The notes under the pieces were generated by a model. The model ran no database searches, was not told the origin of the DNA, and saw only the letters and a program-made list of their open reading frames with translations. A program made the position numbers and the translations under genes. DNA of 64,000 nt from Dokdonella fugitiva (GTDB taxonomy: Bacteria; Pseudomonadota; Gammaproteobacteria; Xanthomonadales; Rhodanobacteraceae), in contig NZ_JACGXL010000001.1 of the NCBI RefSeq assembly GCF_014138265.1, forward strand, positions 124,001-188,000, written 5' to 3'. This document shows, piece by piece, positions 1 through 7,930 of the stretch. Numbering within the stretch: the first letter of the stretch is position 1; the number at the start of each line of letters is the position of its first letter.

Positions 1-47
1 GTGTTGCAAGCGACCCGACCGTTCGAACGAATCGACCTCCCGAGACG

Positions 48-725
48 ATGCCCCGCCAGACACCGCTGTTCGCCATCCTCCTTCTCGCCGCCTGTGCCAG
101 CGCGCACGCGGCCAATCCGCTCCGCTTCGTCAGCGAGACTTTCGGTGACTGGAAGGATCGCCTGTTCGGTACGCCGAAACAGCCGGTGCCCGAGGTCAAG
201 GCGTCCGCGAAGGGGCCGATCGCCCTGCCGCCCGGCACGCGCGTGAGCTTCGACATCGACGACGAGGCGCCCGAGAACGACTTCAGCAAGGGCAAGAGCC
301 GCTATCGCGTGATCGAGCTGCCGGAGGAACTCGAGCACGCGGCGGTGCGCGTGCAGGTGATCGCGCGGAAGAATCCGGCCGGTCACGGCAACGTCGTATT
401 CAAGCCGCTGCTGTACGTGATCGAGGGCGACGATTTCCGAGCACCGGTCGAGGTCAAGCCGCTGCACCTGGACATCCGCCCGTTCCGCAAGTCGCGCCTG
501 CTCGGCTGCGTGACGCTCGACAAGGTGCGGCGCATCGCGGTCGCGACCGCGCCCGACGCGGTCGGCAAGTCGTACGAGTCGGAAGTGCGCGAAGCGGTGA
601 AGGCCCCGACGCAGGGCGGCTTCTACTACACGACCGATGCGGTCAAGACGAAGCTGCCGTTCGCGGCGACCGGCGATCTCGTGCTCGAAGTCACGCGCGA
701 GGCGAAGGCGGGCGAGGGCTGCTGA
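48..725 (+). CDS. exported protein of unknown function
   Basis: I do not recognise a family for this 225-residue protein. Its N-terminus is a clear export signal: a short basic start, then a leucine/alanine-rich stretch. The run L-A-A-C at residues 13-16 fits a lipobox, so it may be a lipoprotein anchored at Cys16. Cleavage by signal peptidase I after AHA at residues 20-22 is the alternative. The mature part is polar with alternating hydrophobic residues and no transmembrane segment, which suggests a beta-rich periplasmic domain. It lies 210 bases upstream of kdsB, with a dispersed repeat between them, so co-transcription is uncertain. Confidence 0.75.
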   Translation: MPRQTPLFAILLLAACASAHAANPLRFVSETFGDWKDRLFGTPKQPVPEVKASAKGPIALPPGTRVSFDIDDEAPENDFSKGKSRYRVIELPEELEHAAVRVQVIARKNPAGHGNVVFKPLLYVIEGDDFRAPVEVKPLHLDIRPFRKSRLLGCVTLDKVRRIAVATAPDAVGKSYESEVREAVKAPTQGGFYYTTDAVKTKLPFAATGDLVLEVTREAKAGEGC

Positions 726-751
726 AGCGGCGCATGGCTGCGACCATGCGA

Positions 752-832
752 TGACGTCATTCCCGCGTCGCGGGAATCCATCTTCACATTCCTCGAAAGC
801 ACGATGGATGCCCGCTTGCACGGGCATGACGC
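752..832. repeat. dispersed double-hairpin repeat, CATTCCCG family, copy 1
   Basis: The gap between the exported protein and kdsB holds two short inverted repeats in tandem: gtcattcccgcg/cgcgggaatcca, then tggatgcccgc/gcacgggcatgac. The outer ends (gacgtcat and atgac) are also complementary, so the whole can fold into a two-armed structure. Related copies lie near 7031 and 54735. The layout is that of REP/BIME-type intergenic elements. Confidence 0.7.
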
Positions 833-934
833 CGGCATGGTGGCTGCCGGTCCCGCCGCGGACGCGGCACCGCGTGGTTGTCGACGCGCGCCACCGTCCG
901 CTAGGCTGCGGCGATCCTCACGACGCCTCGACCG

Positions 935-1705
935 ATGCCGACCGACGCTCCCTTCATCGTCGCGATCCCCGCCCGCTACGGCTCGACGCGCCTGCCGGGC
1001 AAGCCGCTGCTGCCGATCGCGGGCGAGCCGATGGTCGTGCACGTCGCGCGTCGCGCGCGCGCGGCCGGCGCGGCCGAGGTGGTCGTCGCGACCGACGACG
1101 CGCGCATCGAAGCCGCGCTCGCGCACAGCGGCGTGCGCGTCGCGATGACGCGCGCGGACCATGCCTCGGGCAGCGATCGGCTCGCCGAAGTCGCGACCAT
1201 GCTCGGCTGGCCCGACGACGCGATCGTCGTGAACCTGCAGGGCGACGAGCCGCTCGCGCCCGCGAGCGGGATACGCGCGGTCGCGCAGGCGCTGGTCGAG
1301 GACGATGCGCCGATGGCGACGCTCGCGACGCCGCTCGCCGGCAGCGAAGAACTGTTCGATCCGAACTGCGTCAAGCTCGTGCGCCGCGCCGACGGCCGCG
1401 CGCTGTATTTCAGCCGCGCGCCACTGCCGTGGCCGCGCGACGCGTTCGCGCAGCGTCGCGATGCATTGCCGGCCGGCGTGCCGTTCCTGCGCCACATCGG
1501 CATCTACGCCTATCGCGCCGGCTTCCTGCGCCGCTTCTCCACGCTTGCGCCGACGCCGCTCGAACGGTGCGAATCGCTCGAACAACTGCGCGCGCTCGAA
1601 CACGGCCACGCGATCGCGGTGCGCATCGCGCCGGAGCCGTTCCCGGCCGGCGTCGACACGCCCGAGGACCTCGCGCGCGTCGAGCGCCTGCTTGCTCGCG
1701 GCTGA
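935..1705 (+). CDS. kdsB: 3-deoxy-manno-octulosonate cytidylyltransferase
   Basis: Activates KDO with CTP to give CMP-KDO, the donor for the inner core of lipopolysaccharide; a cytoplasmic enzyme. The 256-residue length matches the KdsB family. The N-terminal nucleotide-binding signature [15 protein letters not shown] starts at residue 11, and the VNLQGDEPL motif lies near residues 98-106. A late [14 protein letters not shown] segment is typical of the family C-terminus. The ATG at 935 is the first in frame with homology running from the very start. It stands alone, with 138 bases before the next gene. Confidence 0.97.
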   Translation: MPTDAPFIVAIPARYGSTRLPGKPLLPIAGEPMVVHVARRARAAGAAEVVVATDDARIEAALAHSGVRVAMTRADHASGSDRLAEVATMLGWPDDAIVVNLQGDEPLAPASGIRAVAQALVEDDAPMATLATPLAGSEELFDPNCVKLVRRADGRALYFSRAPLPWPRDAFAQRRDALPAGVPFLRHIGIYAYRAGFLRRFSTLAPTPLERCESLEQLRALEHGHAIAVRIAPEPFPAGVDTPEDLARVERLLARG

Positions 1706-1843
1706 TGCGCCCGCACGGCGGCCTTTTTCGACCGGCGACCGGCCTGCGCGCGCTCTGCATCACTCGCCCGAGCGATTGATTATGTGGTCGCGTAGTGGCA
1801 TGTTTCCGGACGCTTCGCTGAGAGGGACTTCTGGCGCAAGTCG

Positions 1844-2314
1844 ATGGATACCAACGCGAGACAGCGGATTCTCTTCATCTGCATGGGCAACATCTGCCGT
1901 TCGCCGACGGCGGAGGGGATCGCGCGTGCCGAATTCGCGCGTGCCGGCCTCGACGTCGACGTCGATTCGGCCGGCACCGAGGACTACCACGTCGGTGAAC
2001 CGCCGGACGAGCGCGCGATCCGCGCCGCGGCCGCGTACGGCTACGACATCGCCGAACTGCGTGCGCGCCAGGTCACGAGCGCGGATTTCGAGCGCTTCGA
2101 CCTCGTGTTCGCGATGGACCGCATGAACCTGCGCGCGTTGCAGCGGTTCCATCGCGGCCTCGGTGTCGCGCCGACGCTGTTCCTCGGCGACACCGAACTG
2201 CCCGACCCGTACTACGGCAGCGCGCGCGACTTCGACCGTGTCGTCGAGCTGTCGCGCAAGGGTGTCGAAGGGTTGATCCGCCGGCTGCGATCACCGAAGG
2301 CGCGGCACGGCTGA
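1844..2314 (+). CDS. low-molecular-weight protein tyrosine phosphatase
   Basis: A 156-residue arsenate reductase-like phosphatase. The P-loop CMGNICRS puts the nucleophile at Cys13 and the phosphate-binding arginine at Arg19, and the general acid is probably the Asp of LPDPYYG near residue 121. All catalytic residues of the family are present, so it should be active on phosphotyrosine or small phosphate esters in the cytoplasm. No tyrosine kinase or capsule genes lie nearby, so its substrate is unknown. The next gene starts one base after its stop, so the two are almost certainly translationally coupled. Confidence 0.93.
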   Translation: MDTNARQRILFICMGNICRSPTAEGIARAEFARAGLDVDVDSAGTEDYHVGEPPDERAIRAAAAYGYDIAELRARQVTSADFERFDLVFAMDRMNLRALQRFHRGLGVAPTLFLGDTELPDPYYGSARDFDRVVELSRKGVEGLIRRLRSPKARHG

Positions 2315-2315
2315 C

Positions 2316-3743
2316 ATGAGCGAGCGCCGACCCGCAACGCCGCTGCCGGTCGATCTCGAGTGGGTCAACACCGCGACGCCGCCGCGCCTGGACACCTTGC
2401 GCGGGCGCGTCGTGCTGCTCTGGTTCTGGAGCTACGACAACGTCAACAGCTGGAACCTCGCGTCCGACCTGCGCCGGCTCGAGGAGCTGCATCACGACGG
2501 CCTCGTCGTGATCGGCGTGCACTGCCCGAAGTACCCGCACCAGCACGACGGCGACACGCTGCTGCGCGCGGTGAATCGCCATCGCCTGCGCCACCCGGTC
2601 GCGAACGACCATGGCTTCCGCGTCTGGCAGGACTATGCGATCGAAGCGTGGCCGAGCGTCGCGATCGTCGATGCGACGGGCCGGCTCGCCGCGGTGTACG
2701 CGGGCGAGGGCCGCCGCGCGGAGATCGAGGCGCATGTCGGCGCGCTGCTCGACGAAGCGGCCGCGCACGACCAGCGCGTGTACGAGCCGAGCGAAGCGGT
2801 CGCGCGCCCGGAAGCGAGCGGCGTGCTCGCGTTCCCGAGCGGTCTGCTCGTCGACGAACAACGCCTGTTCGTCGCCGATACCGGCCACGATCGCGTGCTC
2901 GAATGCAGCCACGACGGCCGCGTGCTGCGCGTGTTCGGCAGCGGCAACGCGGGCCATGCCGACGGTGTCCCTGCGCTCGCGTGCTTTCGCCAGCCGCACG
3001 GGCTCGCGCGCAAGGGCAACGCGTTGTACGTCGCCGACAGCGGCAACCACTGCGTGCGACGCGTCGATCTCGTCAGCGGCGAGGTCGACACCGCGCTCGG
3101 CACCGCGCGCGCGGGGCGCTCGCGCCCGCTCGCGGCGGAGGCGGCTTCGACCGCGCTGAACACGCCGCTCGGCCTCGCGGTGGTCGGCGACGACCTCTTC
3201 GTCGCCGTCGCCGGGCAGCACCAGGTCTGGCGCTTCGACCTCGCCACCGGGCTCGTTTCGGTGCTCGCCGGCACCGGCGACATGGGCCTCGCCGACGGCA
3301 GCGGCAACGAGGCCGCGTTCGCGCAGCCGAGCGGGCTCGCGGTGATCGGCCGCGAACTCGTCGTCGCCGACGCGGCATCGTCGGCGATCCGCGCGGTCGA
3401 CGTCGACAGCGGCCGCGTCGACACCGTGCTCGGCCACGGCCTGTACGCGTTCGGCGACGCGACCGGCGCGCGTGCGGAGGCGCGCCTGCAGAATCCGCTC
3501 GCGCTCGCGGCCGACCCGCGCGGCCTGCTCTACGTCGCCGACAGCTACAACGACGCGATCAGGCTGGTCAGCCGGCGCAGCGGCGAGACGCGGCCGTTGC
3601 GCATGGCGCATCCGCTGCGCGAGCCGCACGCGCTCGGCGTCGCGCGCAACACGCTGTGGATCGCCAATACGAACCAGCACGAGATCCTCGCGATCGACCT
3701 CGCCAACGGCGCGCTGCGCCGCGTGCCGGTCGGCGAGACCTGA
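2316..3743 (+). CDS. thioredoxin-fold/NHL-repeat protein, NHLRC2-like
   Basis: A 475-residue cytoplasmic protein without a signal peptide. The first ~150 residues have a thioredoxin-like fold: a VVLLWFWSYDNVNSWN segment where TlpA/NHLRC2 proteins carry their redox motif, followed by VVIGVHCPKYPHQ. The remainder is a run of NHL beta-propeller repeats, with recurring units of the type GLAV-x-L-x-VAD-x-x-x-x-x-I-x-x-V. The CxxC cysteines are missing from the expected place, replaced by SYDNVNS, so the domain is probably not a thiol oxidoreductase. Its start overlaps the upstream phosphatase operon context, with only one base between the genes. Confidence 0.88.
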   Translation: MSERRPATPLPVDLEWVNTATPPRLDTLRGRVVLLWFWSYDNVNSWNLASDLRRLEELHHDGLVVIGVHCPKYPHQHDGDTLLRAVNRHRLRHPVANDHGFRVWQDYAIEAWPSVAIVDATGRLAAVYAGEGRRAEIEAHVGALLDEAAAHDQRVYEPSEAVARPEASGVLAFPSGLLVDEQRLFVADTGHDRVLECSHDGRVLRVFGSGNAGHADGVPALACFRQPHGLARKGNALYVADSGNHCVRRVDLVSGEVDTALGTARAGRSRPLAAEAASTALNTPLGLAVVGDDLFVAVAGQHQVWRFDLATGLVSVLAGTGDMGLADGSGNEAAFAQPSGLAVIGRELVVADAASSAIRAVDVDSGRVDTVLGHGLYAFGDATGARAEARLQNPLALAADPRGLLYVADSYNDAIRLVSRRSGETRPLRMAHPLREPHALGVARNTLWIANTNQHEILAIDLANGALRRVPVGET

Positions 3744-3807
3744 GTCGGTCGTCGCCGATCGCGCGCGTGACGCCGACATTCGCGCGCGGGCGCAATACAC
3801 TCAGCGC

Positions 3808-5760
3808 ATGTCATCCGTTTCCGCTCCGCCGTTCGACGGCAAGGTCTTCGTCCGGACCCTGACCGGCGCGCCCGGCGTCTATCGCATGTTCGACGCCGAC
3901 GACGAGCTGCTCTACGTCGGCAAGGCCGGCAACCTCAAGAAGCGCGTCGGCAGCTACTTCCTCAAGCCGAAGATGGACCCGCGCATCGCCGCGATGGTCG
4001 GCCAGATCGCGCGCATGGAAACCACGGTCACGCGCACCGAGGCCGAGGCGCTGCTGCTCGAGGCGCAGCTGATCAAGAGCCTCAAGCCGCGCTACAACAT
4101 CGTGCTGCGCGACGACAAGAGCTACCCGTACATCCACTTGACCGCGGATCCGTCGCGCGCCGCGCTCGATCCGTCGGCGCCGCCGTCGGAGCGCTTCCCG
4201 CGGCTCGCGTTCCATCGCGGCGCACGCAGCGGCAAGGGCCGCTACTTCGGGCCGTTCCCGAGCGCGGGCGCGGTGCGCGAGAGCCTCGACCTCATCCAGA
4301 AGCTGTTCCGCATCCGCAACTGCGAGGACAGCTATTTCCGCAACCGCTCGCGGCCGTGCCTGCAGCACCAGATCGGCCGCTGCACGGCGCCGTGCGTCGG
4401 CCTCGTCGCGCCGGAGGACTACGCCGCCGACGTGCGCCACGCCGAGATGTTCCTCGACGGGCGCGCCGGCGCGGTCATGGACGAACTCGTCGCGACGATG
4501 GAGCGCTTGAGCGCCGACCTCGCGTTCGAGCGCGCCGCGGTCGTGCGCGACCAGATCGCCGCGGTCAAGCGCGTGCAGGCGCGCCACTACGTGCAGGGCG
4601 CGAGCGCGGACATGGACGTGATCGCCTGCGCGATCCGCGGCGGCATCGCCTGCGTGAGCGTGCTGTTCTTCCGCAACGGCGTCAGCCTCGGCTCGCGCGA
4701 CTTCTTCCCGCGCCTCGCCGGCGCCGCCGACGACGCGGCGATCCTCGGCTCGTTCATCGCGCAGTACTACCTCGAACGCCCGGTGCCGGCCGAACTGATC
4801 GTGAGCCACGCGCCCGAGGACGCCGGGCCACTCGCCGAGGCGCTCGCCGGCCACGCGGGCCACGCGGTCGAGATCAAGGCGAGCGTGCGCAGCGAACGCG
4901 CGCGCTTCCTCGACCTCGCGCGGCGCAACGCCGAAGCGGCGCTCGCGTCGCGCCTGGCGAGCCGGCAGACCTTGCTCAACCGCTTCGAGGCGCTGCGCGA
5001 CCTGCTCGAGCTCGACGAGACGCCGCAGCGCATCGAGTGCTTCGACATCAGCCACACGATGGGCGAGGCGACCGTCGCCTCGTGCGTCGTGTTCGGGCCG
5101 GAAGGGCCGGAAAAGTCGCAGTACCGCCGCTTCAACATCACCGGTATCACCCCGGGCGACGACTACGCCGCTATGCGTCAGGCACTGCAACGGCGCTTCC
5201 GGCGCGAATCGATCGCCGCGTCGGCCGCGCTCGCGCAGGAACCCGCCGCCGAGGGCGGGCAGGGCGCGCCGATCGCCACGGCGACGCCGGCGAAGCCGCC
5301 GCTGATGGCGCGCCTGCCCGACCTGCTGCTCATCGATGGCGGCAAGGGCCAGCTGCAGCAGGCGCTCGACGTGCTGAACGAACTCGGCCTCGAAGGCGTG
5401 CCGGTGGTCGGCGTCGCCAAGGGCGAGGCGCGCCGTTCGGGCGACGAAACCTTGATCGTCGGCCGTTCCGGCCGCACGCTGTTCCCAGGGCCGGAGTCGC
5501 CCGCCTCGCACCTCGTGCAGGCGGTGCGTGACGAGGCGCACCGGTTCGCGATCACGGGTCACCGCGGCCGGCGCGAGAAGGCGCGCGAAGCGAGTACGCT
5601 GGAGGAAATCGCCGGCGTCGGCGCGCGCCGGCGCGCGGCGCTGCTCAAGCACTTCGGTGGCCTCGGCGGCCTGTCGAAGGCCGGCGTCGAGGAACTCATG
5701 CAGGTCAGTGGGATCAGTAGACAGCTGGCCGAACGCATCTACGCGACCTTCCACGGATAA
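3808..5760 (+). CDS. uvrC: excinuclease ABC subunit C
   Basis: The incision subunit of nucleotide excision repair. With UvrB bound to damaged DNA it makes the 3-prime cut with its GIY-YIG domain and the 5-prime cut with its RNase H-like domain. The 650-residue protein begins with GVYRMFDADDELLYVGKA (GIY-YIG), then a cysteine cluster around CEDSYFRNRSRPCLQHQ, a UVR domain (AFERAAVVRDQI), the endonuclease core (ECFDISHTMGE, LLLIDGGKGQL) and two C-terminal helix-hairpin-helix motifs. A roughly 30-residue Ala/Pro-rich insertion precedes the LIDGG motif. The chosen ATG at 3808 puts GIY-YIG at the usual distance; the open frame extends further upstream without homology. pgsA follows after 16 bases. 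Confidence 0.97.
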   Translation: MSSVSAPPFDGKVFVRTLTGAPGVYRMFDADDELLYVGKAGNLKKRVGSYFLKPKMDPRIAAMVGQIARMETTVTRTEAEALLLEAQLIKSLKPRYNIVLRDDKSYPYIHLTADPSRAALDPSAPPSERFPRLAFHRGARSGKGRYFGPFPSAGAVRESLDLIQKLFRIRNCEDSYFRNRSRPCLQHQIGRCTAPCVGLVAPEDYAADVRHAEMFLDGRAGAVMDELVATMERLSADLAFERAAVVRDQIAAVKRVQARHYVQGASADMDVIACAIRGGIACVSVLFFRNGVSLGSRDFFPRLAGAADDAAILGSFIAQYYLERPVPAELIVSHAPEDAGPLAEALAGHAGHAVEIKASVRSERARFLDLARRNAEAALASRLASRQTLLNRFEALRDLLELDETPQRIECFDISHTMGEATVASCVVFGPEGPEKSQYRRFNITGITPGDDYAAMRQALQRRFRRESIAASAALAQEPAAEGGQGAPIATATPAKPPLMARLPDLLLIDGGKGQLQQALDVLNELGLEGVPVVGVAKGEARRSGDETLIVGRSGRTLFPGPESPASHLVQAVRDEAHRFAITGHRGRREKAREASTLEEIAGVGARRRAALLKHFGGLGGLSKAGVEELMQVSGISRQLAERIYATFHG

Positions 5761-5776
5761 GCGAACCGAACGACCG

Positions 5777-6337
5777 ATGTACATCACGATCCCGACCGCG
5801 CTGACCCTGTTCCGCATCCTGCTGCTGCCGGTGATGGTGATCGCGTTCTACGCGCCGTTCCGTGGCGCCAACGTCGCCGCCGCGCTGATCTTCATCGCCG
5901 CGGCGATCACCGACTGGCTCGACGGCTGGGTCGCGCGGCGCTGGAACATGGGCTCGGCGTTCGGAGCCTTCCTCGACCCGGTCGCCGACAAGCTGATGGT
6001 CGCGATCACGCTGTTCCTGCTCGTGCAGGAGAACCCGACGCCGCTGATGGCGGTCACGAGCGCGGTGATCGTCGGGCGCGAGATCAGCATCTCGGCGCTG
6101 CGCGAGTGGATGGCCGAGATCGGCGAGCGCGCGACCGTGCGCGTCGCCGCCGTCGGCAAGATCAAGACGCTCATGCAGATCGTCGCGATCGTCGTGCTTC
6201 TCTACCAGCACGACCTCGAAGGGCTGCGCCTGTTCCACGTCGGCGAAGCGCTGCTCGTGCTGGCGGCGGGGCTCACGATCTGGTCGGGCTTGCAGTACGT
6301 GCGCGCGGCGTGGCCGATCCTGCGTCAGCAGCGCTGA
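5777..6337 (+). CDS. pgsA: CDP-diacylglycerol--glycerol-3-phosphate 3-phosphatidyltransferase
   Basis: An integral inner-membrane enzyme that makes phosphatidylglycerol phosphate, the committed step to phosphatidylglycerol and cardiolipin. The 186-residue protein has four or five hydrophobic segments and the full CDP-alcohol phosphotransferase signature (DWLDGWVARR, a G eight residues on, then FLDPVADK). The start MYITIPTALTLFRI is typical of PgsA. It follows uvrC by 16 bases. The uvrC-pgsA-tRNA order is the same as in E. coli and many other gammaproteobacteria, which supports the assignment. Confidence 0.97.
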   Translation: MYITIPTALTLFRILLLPVMVIAFYAPFRGANVAAALIFIAAAITDWLDGWVARRWNMGSAFGAFLDPVADKLMVAITLFLLVQENPTPLMAVTSAVIVGREISISALREWMAEIGERATVRVAAVGKIKTLMQIVAIVVLLYQHDLEGLRLFHVGEALLVLAAGLTIWSGLQYVRAAWPILRQQR

Positions 6338-6415
6338 TTTGCGGGCTGTTCACGAGAAGTGCGGCCAGGATGGCCGCTCTCGCACGCGCGATCACGGATG
6401 ATCGCAAATCGAAGC

Positions 6416-6443
6416 TTGACACCCGCGCGCCAAACCGTATTAT
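6416..6443 (+). promoter_or_regulatory. sigma70 promoter for the tRNA cluster
   Basis: A consensus -35 box TTGACA (6416-6421) and a near-consensus -10 TATTAT (6438-6443) are separated by 16 bases. A GC-rich discriminator (gcgcgtccc) follows, of the type found at stringently controlled stable-RNA promoters. Transcription should start near 6450, a few bases before the tRNA-Gly 5-prime end. Confidence 0.85.
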
Positions 6444-6454
6444 GCGCGTCCCAC

Positions 6455-6530
<76 letters not shown>

Positions 6531-6540
6531 GATTCAGATG

Positions 6541-6569
6541 AAACCCCGGCACGCCGGGGTTTCGTTTTT
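6541..6569 (+). terminator. Rho-independent terminator after tRNA-Gly
   Basis: A strong hairpin, AAACCCCGGC/GCCGGGGTTT with a two-base loop, is followed by cgttttt. It lies 10 bases after the tRNA-Gly CCA end, so the tRNA-Cys gene probably has its own promoter or is reached by read-through. Confidence 0.9.
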
Positions 6570-6616
6570 CTGCCGGACGTCGCAAGATGCACGGCGCGAG
6601 TGATGCGTACCATCAC

Positions 6617-6690
6617 GGCTTGGTGGCAGAGTGGTCATGCAGCGGACTGCAAATCCGCGTACGCCGGTTCGATTCCGACCCAAGCCTCCA
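6617..6690 (+). tRNA. tRNA-Cys (GCA)
   Basis: A 74-base tRNA: acceptor GGCTTGG/CCAAGCC, short D-stem GCA/TGC, anticodon arm GCGGA/TCCGC with loop CTGCAAA, T-loop TTCGATT and encoded CCA. The T-stem GCCGG/CCGAC contains one C-A mismatch, which I have seen in other proteobacterial tRNA-Cys genes. It corresponds to E. coli cysT in the same position. Confidence 0.97.
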
Positions 6691-6722
6691 CTCGCATCGC
6701 GCCACGCGATGCCGGTGACGAA

Positions 6723-6748
6723 GAACCCGCAGCGATGCGGGTTTTTTT
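6723..6748 (+). terminator. Rho-independent terminator after tRNA-Cys
   Basis: The stem AACCCGCA/TGCGGGTT with a GCGA tetraloop runs directly into seven T residues. It lies 32 bases after the tRNA-Cys gene. Confidence 0.9.
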
Positions 6749-6861
6749 GTGCCCTGCGATCCGCGCAAGGAGCATCGGAGGTTGCCCGCGATGGCGTGGC
6801 GCGCCATCGTGCCGATGGCGCGCGCTCCGCGCGCACAGACGCTACCATCGCGTCGTACGCC

Positions 6862-6948
6862 GCCCGGATGGCGAAATCGGTAGCCGCAAGGGACTTAAAA
6901 TCCCTCGACCGCAAGGTCATCCCGGTTCGAGTCCGGGTCCGGGCACCA
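6862..6948 (+). tRNA. tRNA-Leu (TAA)
   Basis: An 87-base class II tRNA with acceptor GCCCGGA/TCCGGGC, anticodon stem GGGA/TCCC with loop CTTAAAA, the long variable arm expected of tRNA-Leu, T-loop TTCGAGT and encoded ACCA end. It reads UUA codons, which are rare in a genome of this GC content. It is the counterpart of E. coli leuZ. No T-rich terminator follows. Confidence 0.97.
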
Positions 6949-7030
6949 CTCGGTGCGCTCGCAACGCGAGCCGCCATTCGATTCGGCGGCGACGACGCTG
7001 CGCCGGACGGCCGGGTCGACGAAGTCCCGA

Positions 7031-7121
7031 GTCGTCATCCCGCACGAGCGGGATCCAAGGTTGACCTGATGCGATCGCTACCGATGCGGCGGGTTCCCGC
7101 TCGCAGTCGCGGGCGTGACGG
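7031..7121. repeat. dispersed double-hairpin repeat, CATTCCCG family, copy 2
   Basis: Two hairpins (gtcatcccgc/gcgggatcc and gggttcccgc/gcgggcgtgac) sit in tandem with complementary outer ends, gtcgtcat and gtgacggc. The layout matches the copies at 752 and 54735. It lies between the tRNA-Leu gene and the 3-prime end of the leftward regulator gene, so it may double as a terminator. Confidence 0.65.
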
Positions 7122-7144
7122 CTGGGTGTGCGTGCCCGTGCGGC

Positions 7145-7609
7145 TCAGCGCTTGCGCGAACCTTTCGCCGGCGCCTGCGCTTCTTCGAGGCGGCGCATCG
7201 CTTCCTTCTTGCCGATCGTGCGCAGCGCGGCGATCGCCGCGACCTGGTTCGCGCGCGGCACGGTCTTGCCGTGTTCCCAGTTGTAGACCGATTGCATGCT
7301 CGCGCCGAGCAGGGTTGCCAGCTGGTCGGCGGACAGGCCCAGTCGCGCGCGCAGCGACTTGAATCCCTTCGCCGAGAAGCGGTTCCTGACCTCGCCGTCG
7401 CCCTCGTCGGCAGCCGCTTCGGAAGTGCTCGAGGCGCGCCGGGAGAGCTGCTTGTTCTGTCGCTGCAGGTTCGCGATTTCGCGTTTGAGCGCGGCGATGT
7501 CGCGCCGATGCGCGGCGCTCGATTTGCGCAGCGTACCGATTTCACCGCGGATTTCCTTGCGCGCGAGTCGGGTGATTTCCGCTTTGAGGAACGTGGCGAT
7601 ATTGGGCAT
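7145..7609 (-). CDS. coiled-coil/XRE-type DNA-binding protein
   Basis: A 154-residue probable transcription regulator. Residues 1-65 are charged and heptad-like (IAALKREIANLQRQNKQL), consistent with a coiled-coil dimerisation region. Residues ~80-130 form a Cro/CI-type helix-turn-helix with the usual signature LSADQLATLLGASMQSVYNW. The C-terminus is basic (KGSRKR). A perfect 8-base inverted repeat lies just upstream of its start, so self-regulation is likely. It is transcribed away from the DUF1800 gene. Its target genes cannot be told from the sequence. Confidence 0.85.
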   Translation of the reverse strand: MPNIATFLKAEITRLARKEIRGEIGTLRKSSAAHRRDIAALKREIANLQRQNKQLSRRASSTSEAAADEGDGEVRNRFSAKGFKSLRARLGLSADQLATLLGASMQSVYNWEHGKTVPRANQVAAIAALRTIGKKEAMRRLEEAQAPAKGSRKR

Positions 7610-7631
7610 TTTGGAATCTCAGGGGAGGGAG

Positions 7632-7659
7632 CGTTGCGGCGGCTAGCATATCCGCAACG
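7632..7659. promoter_or_regulatory. candidate operator of the XRE-type regulator
   Basis: A perfect inverted repeat, CGTTGCGG/CCGCAACG with a 12-base spacer, lies 23-50 bases upstream of the regulator start. Its spacer contains, on the minus strand, TATGCT as a possible -10 box, so binding here would block the regulator's own promoter. Confidence 0.5.
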
Positions 7660-7861
7660 GGCTAAATCGCGAAAACGCGCGGGCGAGGCGGGGAAATCGC
7701 CGCCGGCCGCGGGCCGCGGAATCGGTGGTGGTCGGGCGGCGACCAGCGGACCGGCGCCCGGTCAACCCCCAGTACGGGCGGACACGACCGCATATCCGCT
7801 GAAAACGACCTGTGAGCGGGTCGACGTTCGCTTTGTGGCCTGACGCACCGTTCAGTTACGT

Positions 7862-7877
7862 GACTGTGGCTACAGTC
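7862..7877. promoter_or_regulatory. palindrome upstream of the DUF1800 gene
   Basis: GACTGT/ACAGTC with a 4-base spacer lies 54-69 bases before the DUF1800 start, in the 321-base intergenic region 7610-7930. It could be a regulator site or a simple hairpin in the leader. Apart from this and the repeat at 7632 I see nothing else in that gap. Confidence 0.35.
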
Positions 7878-7930
7878 GCGTCGGCCATCCGCGTCGGCGC
7901 TCGCGTGGAGCTGGGGAAGGGAGACAACAG

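Noticed and set aside
6617-6690. tRNA-Cys as a defective tRNA because of the T-stem mismatch
   Set aside because: The single C-A mismatch in the T-stem is shared with functional tRNA-Cys genes of other proteobacteria as I recall them, and all other pairings are intact.
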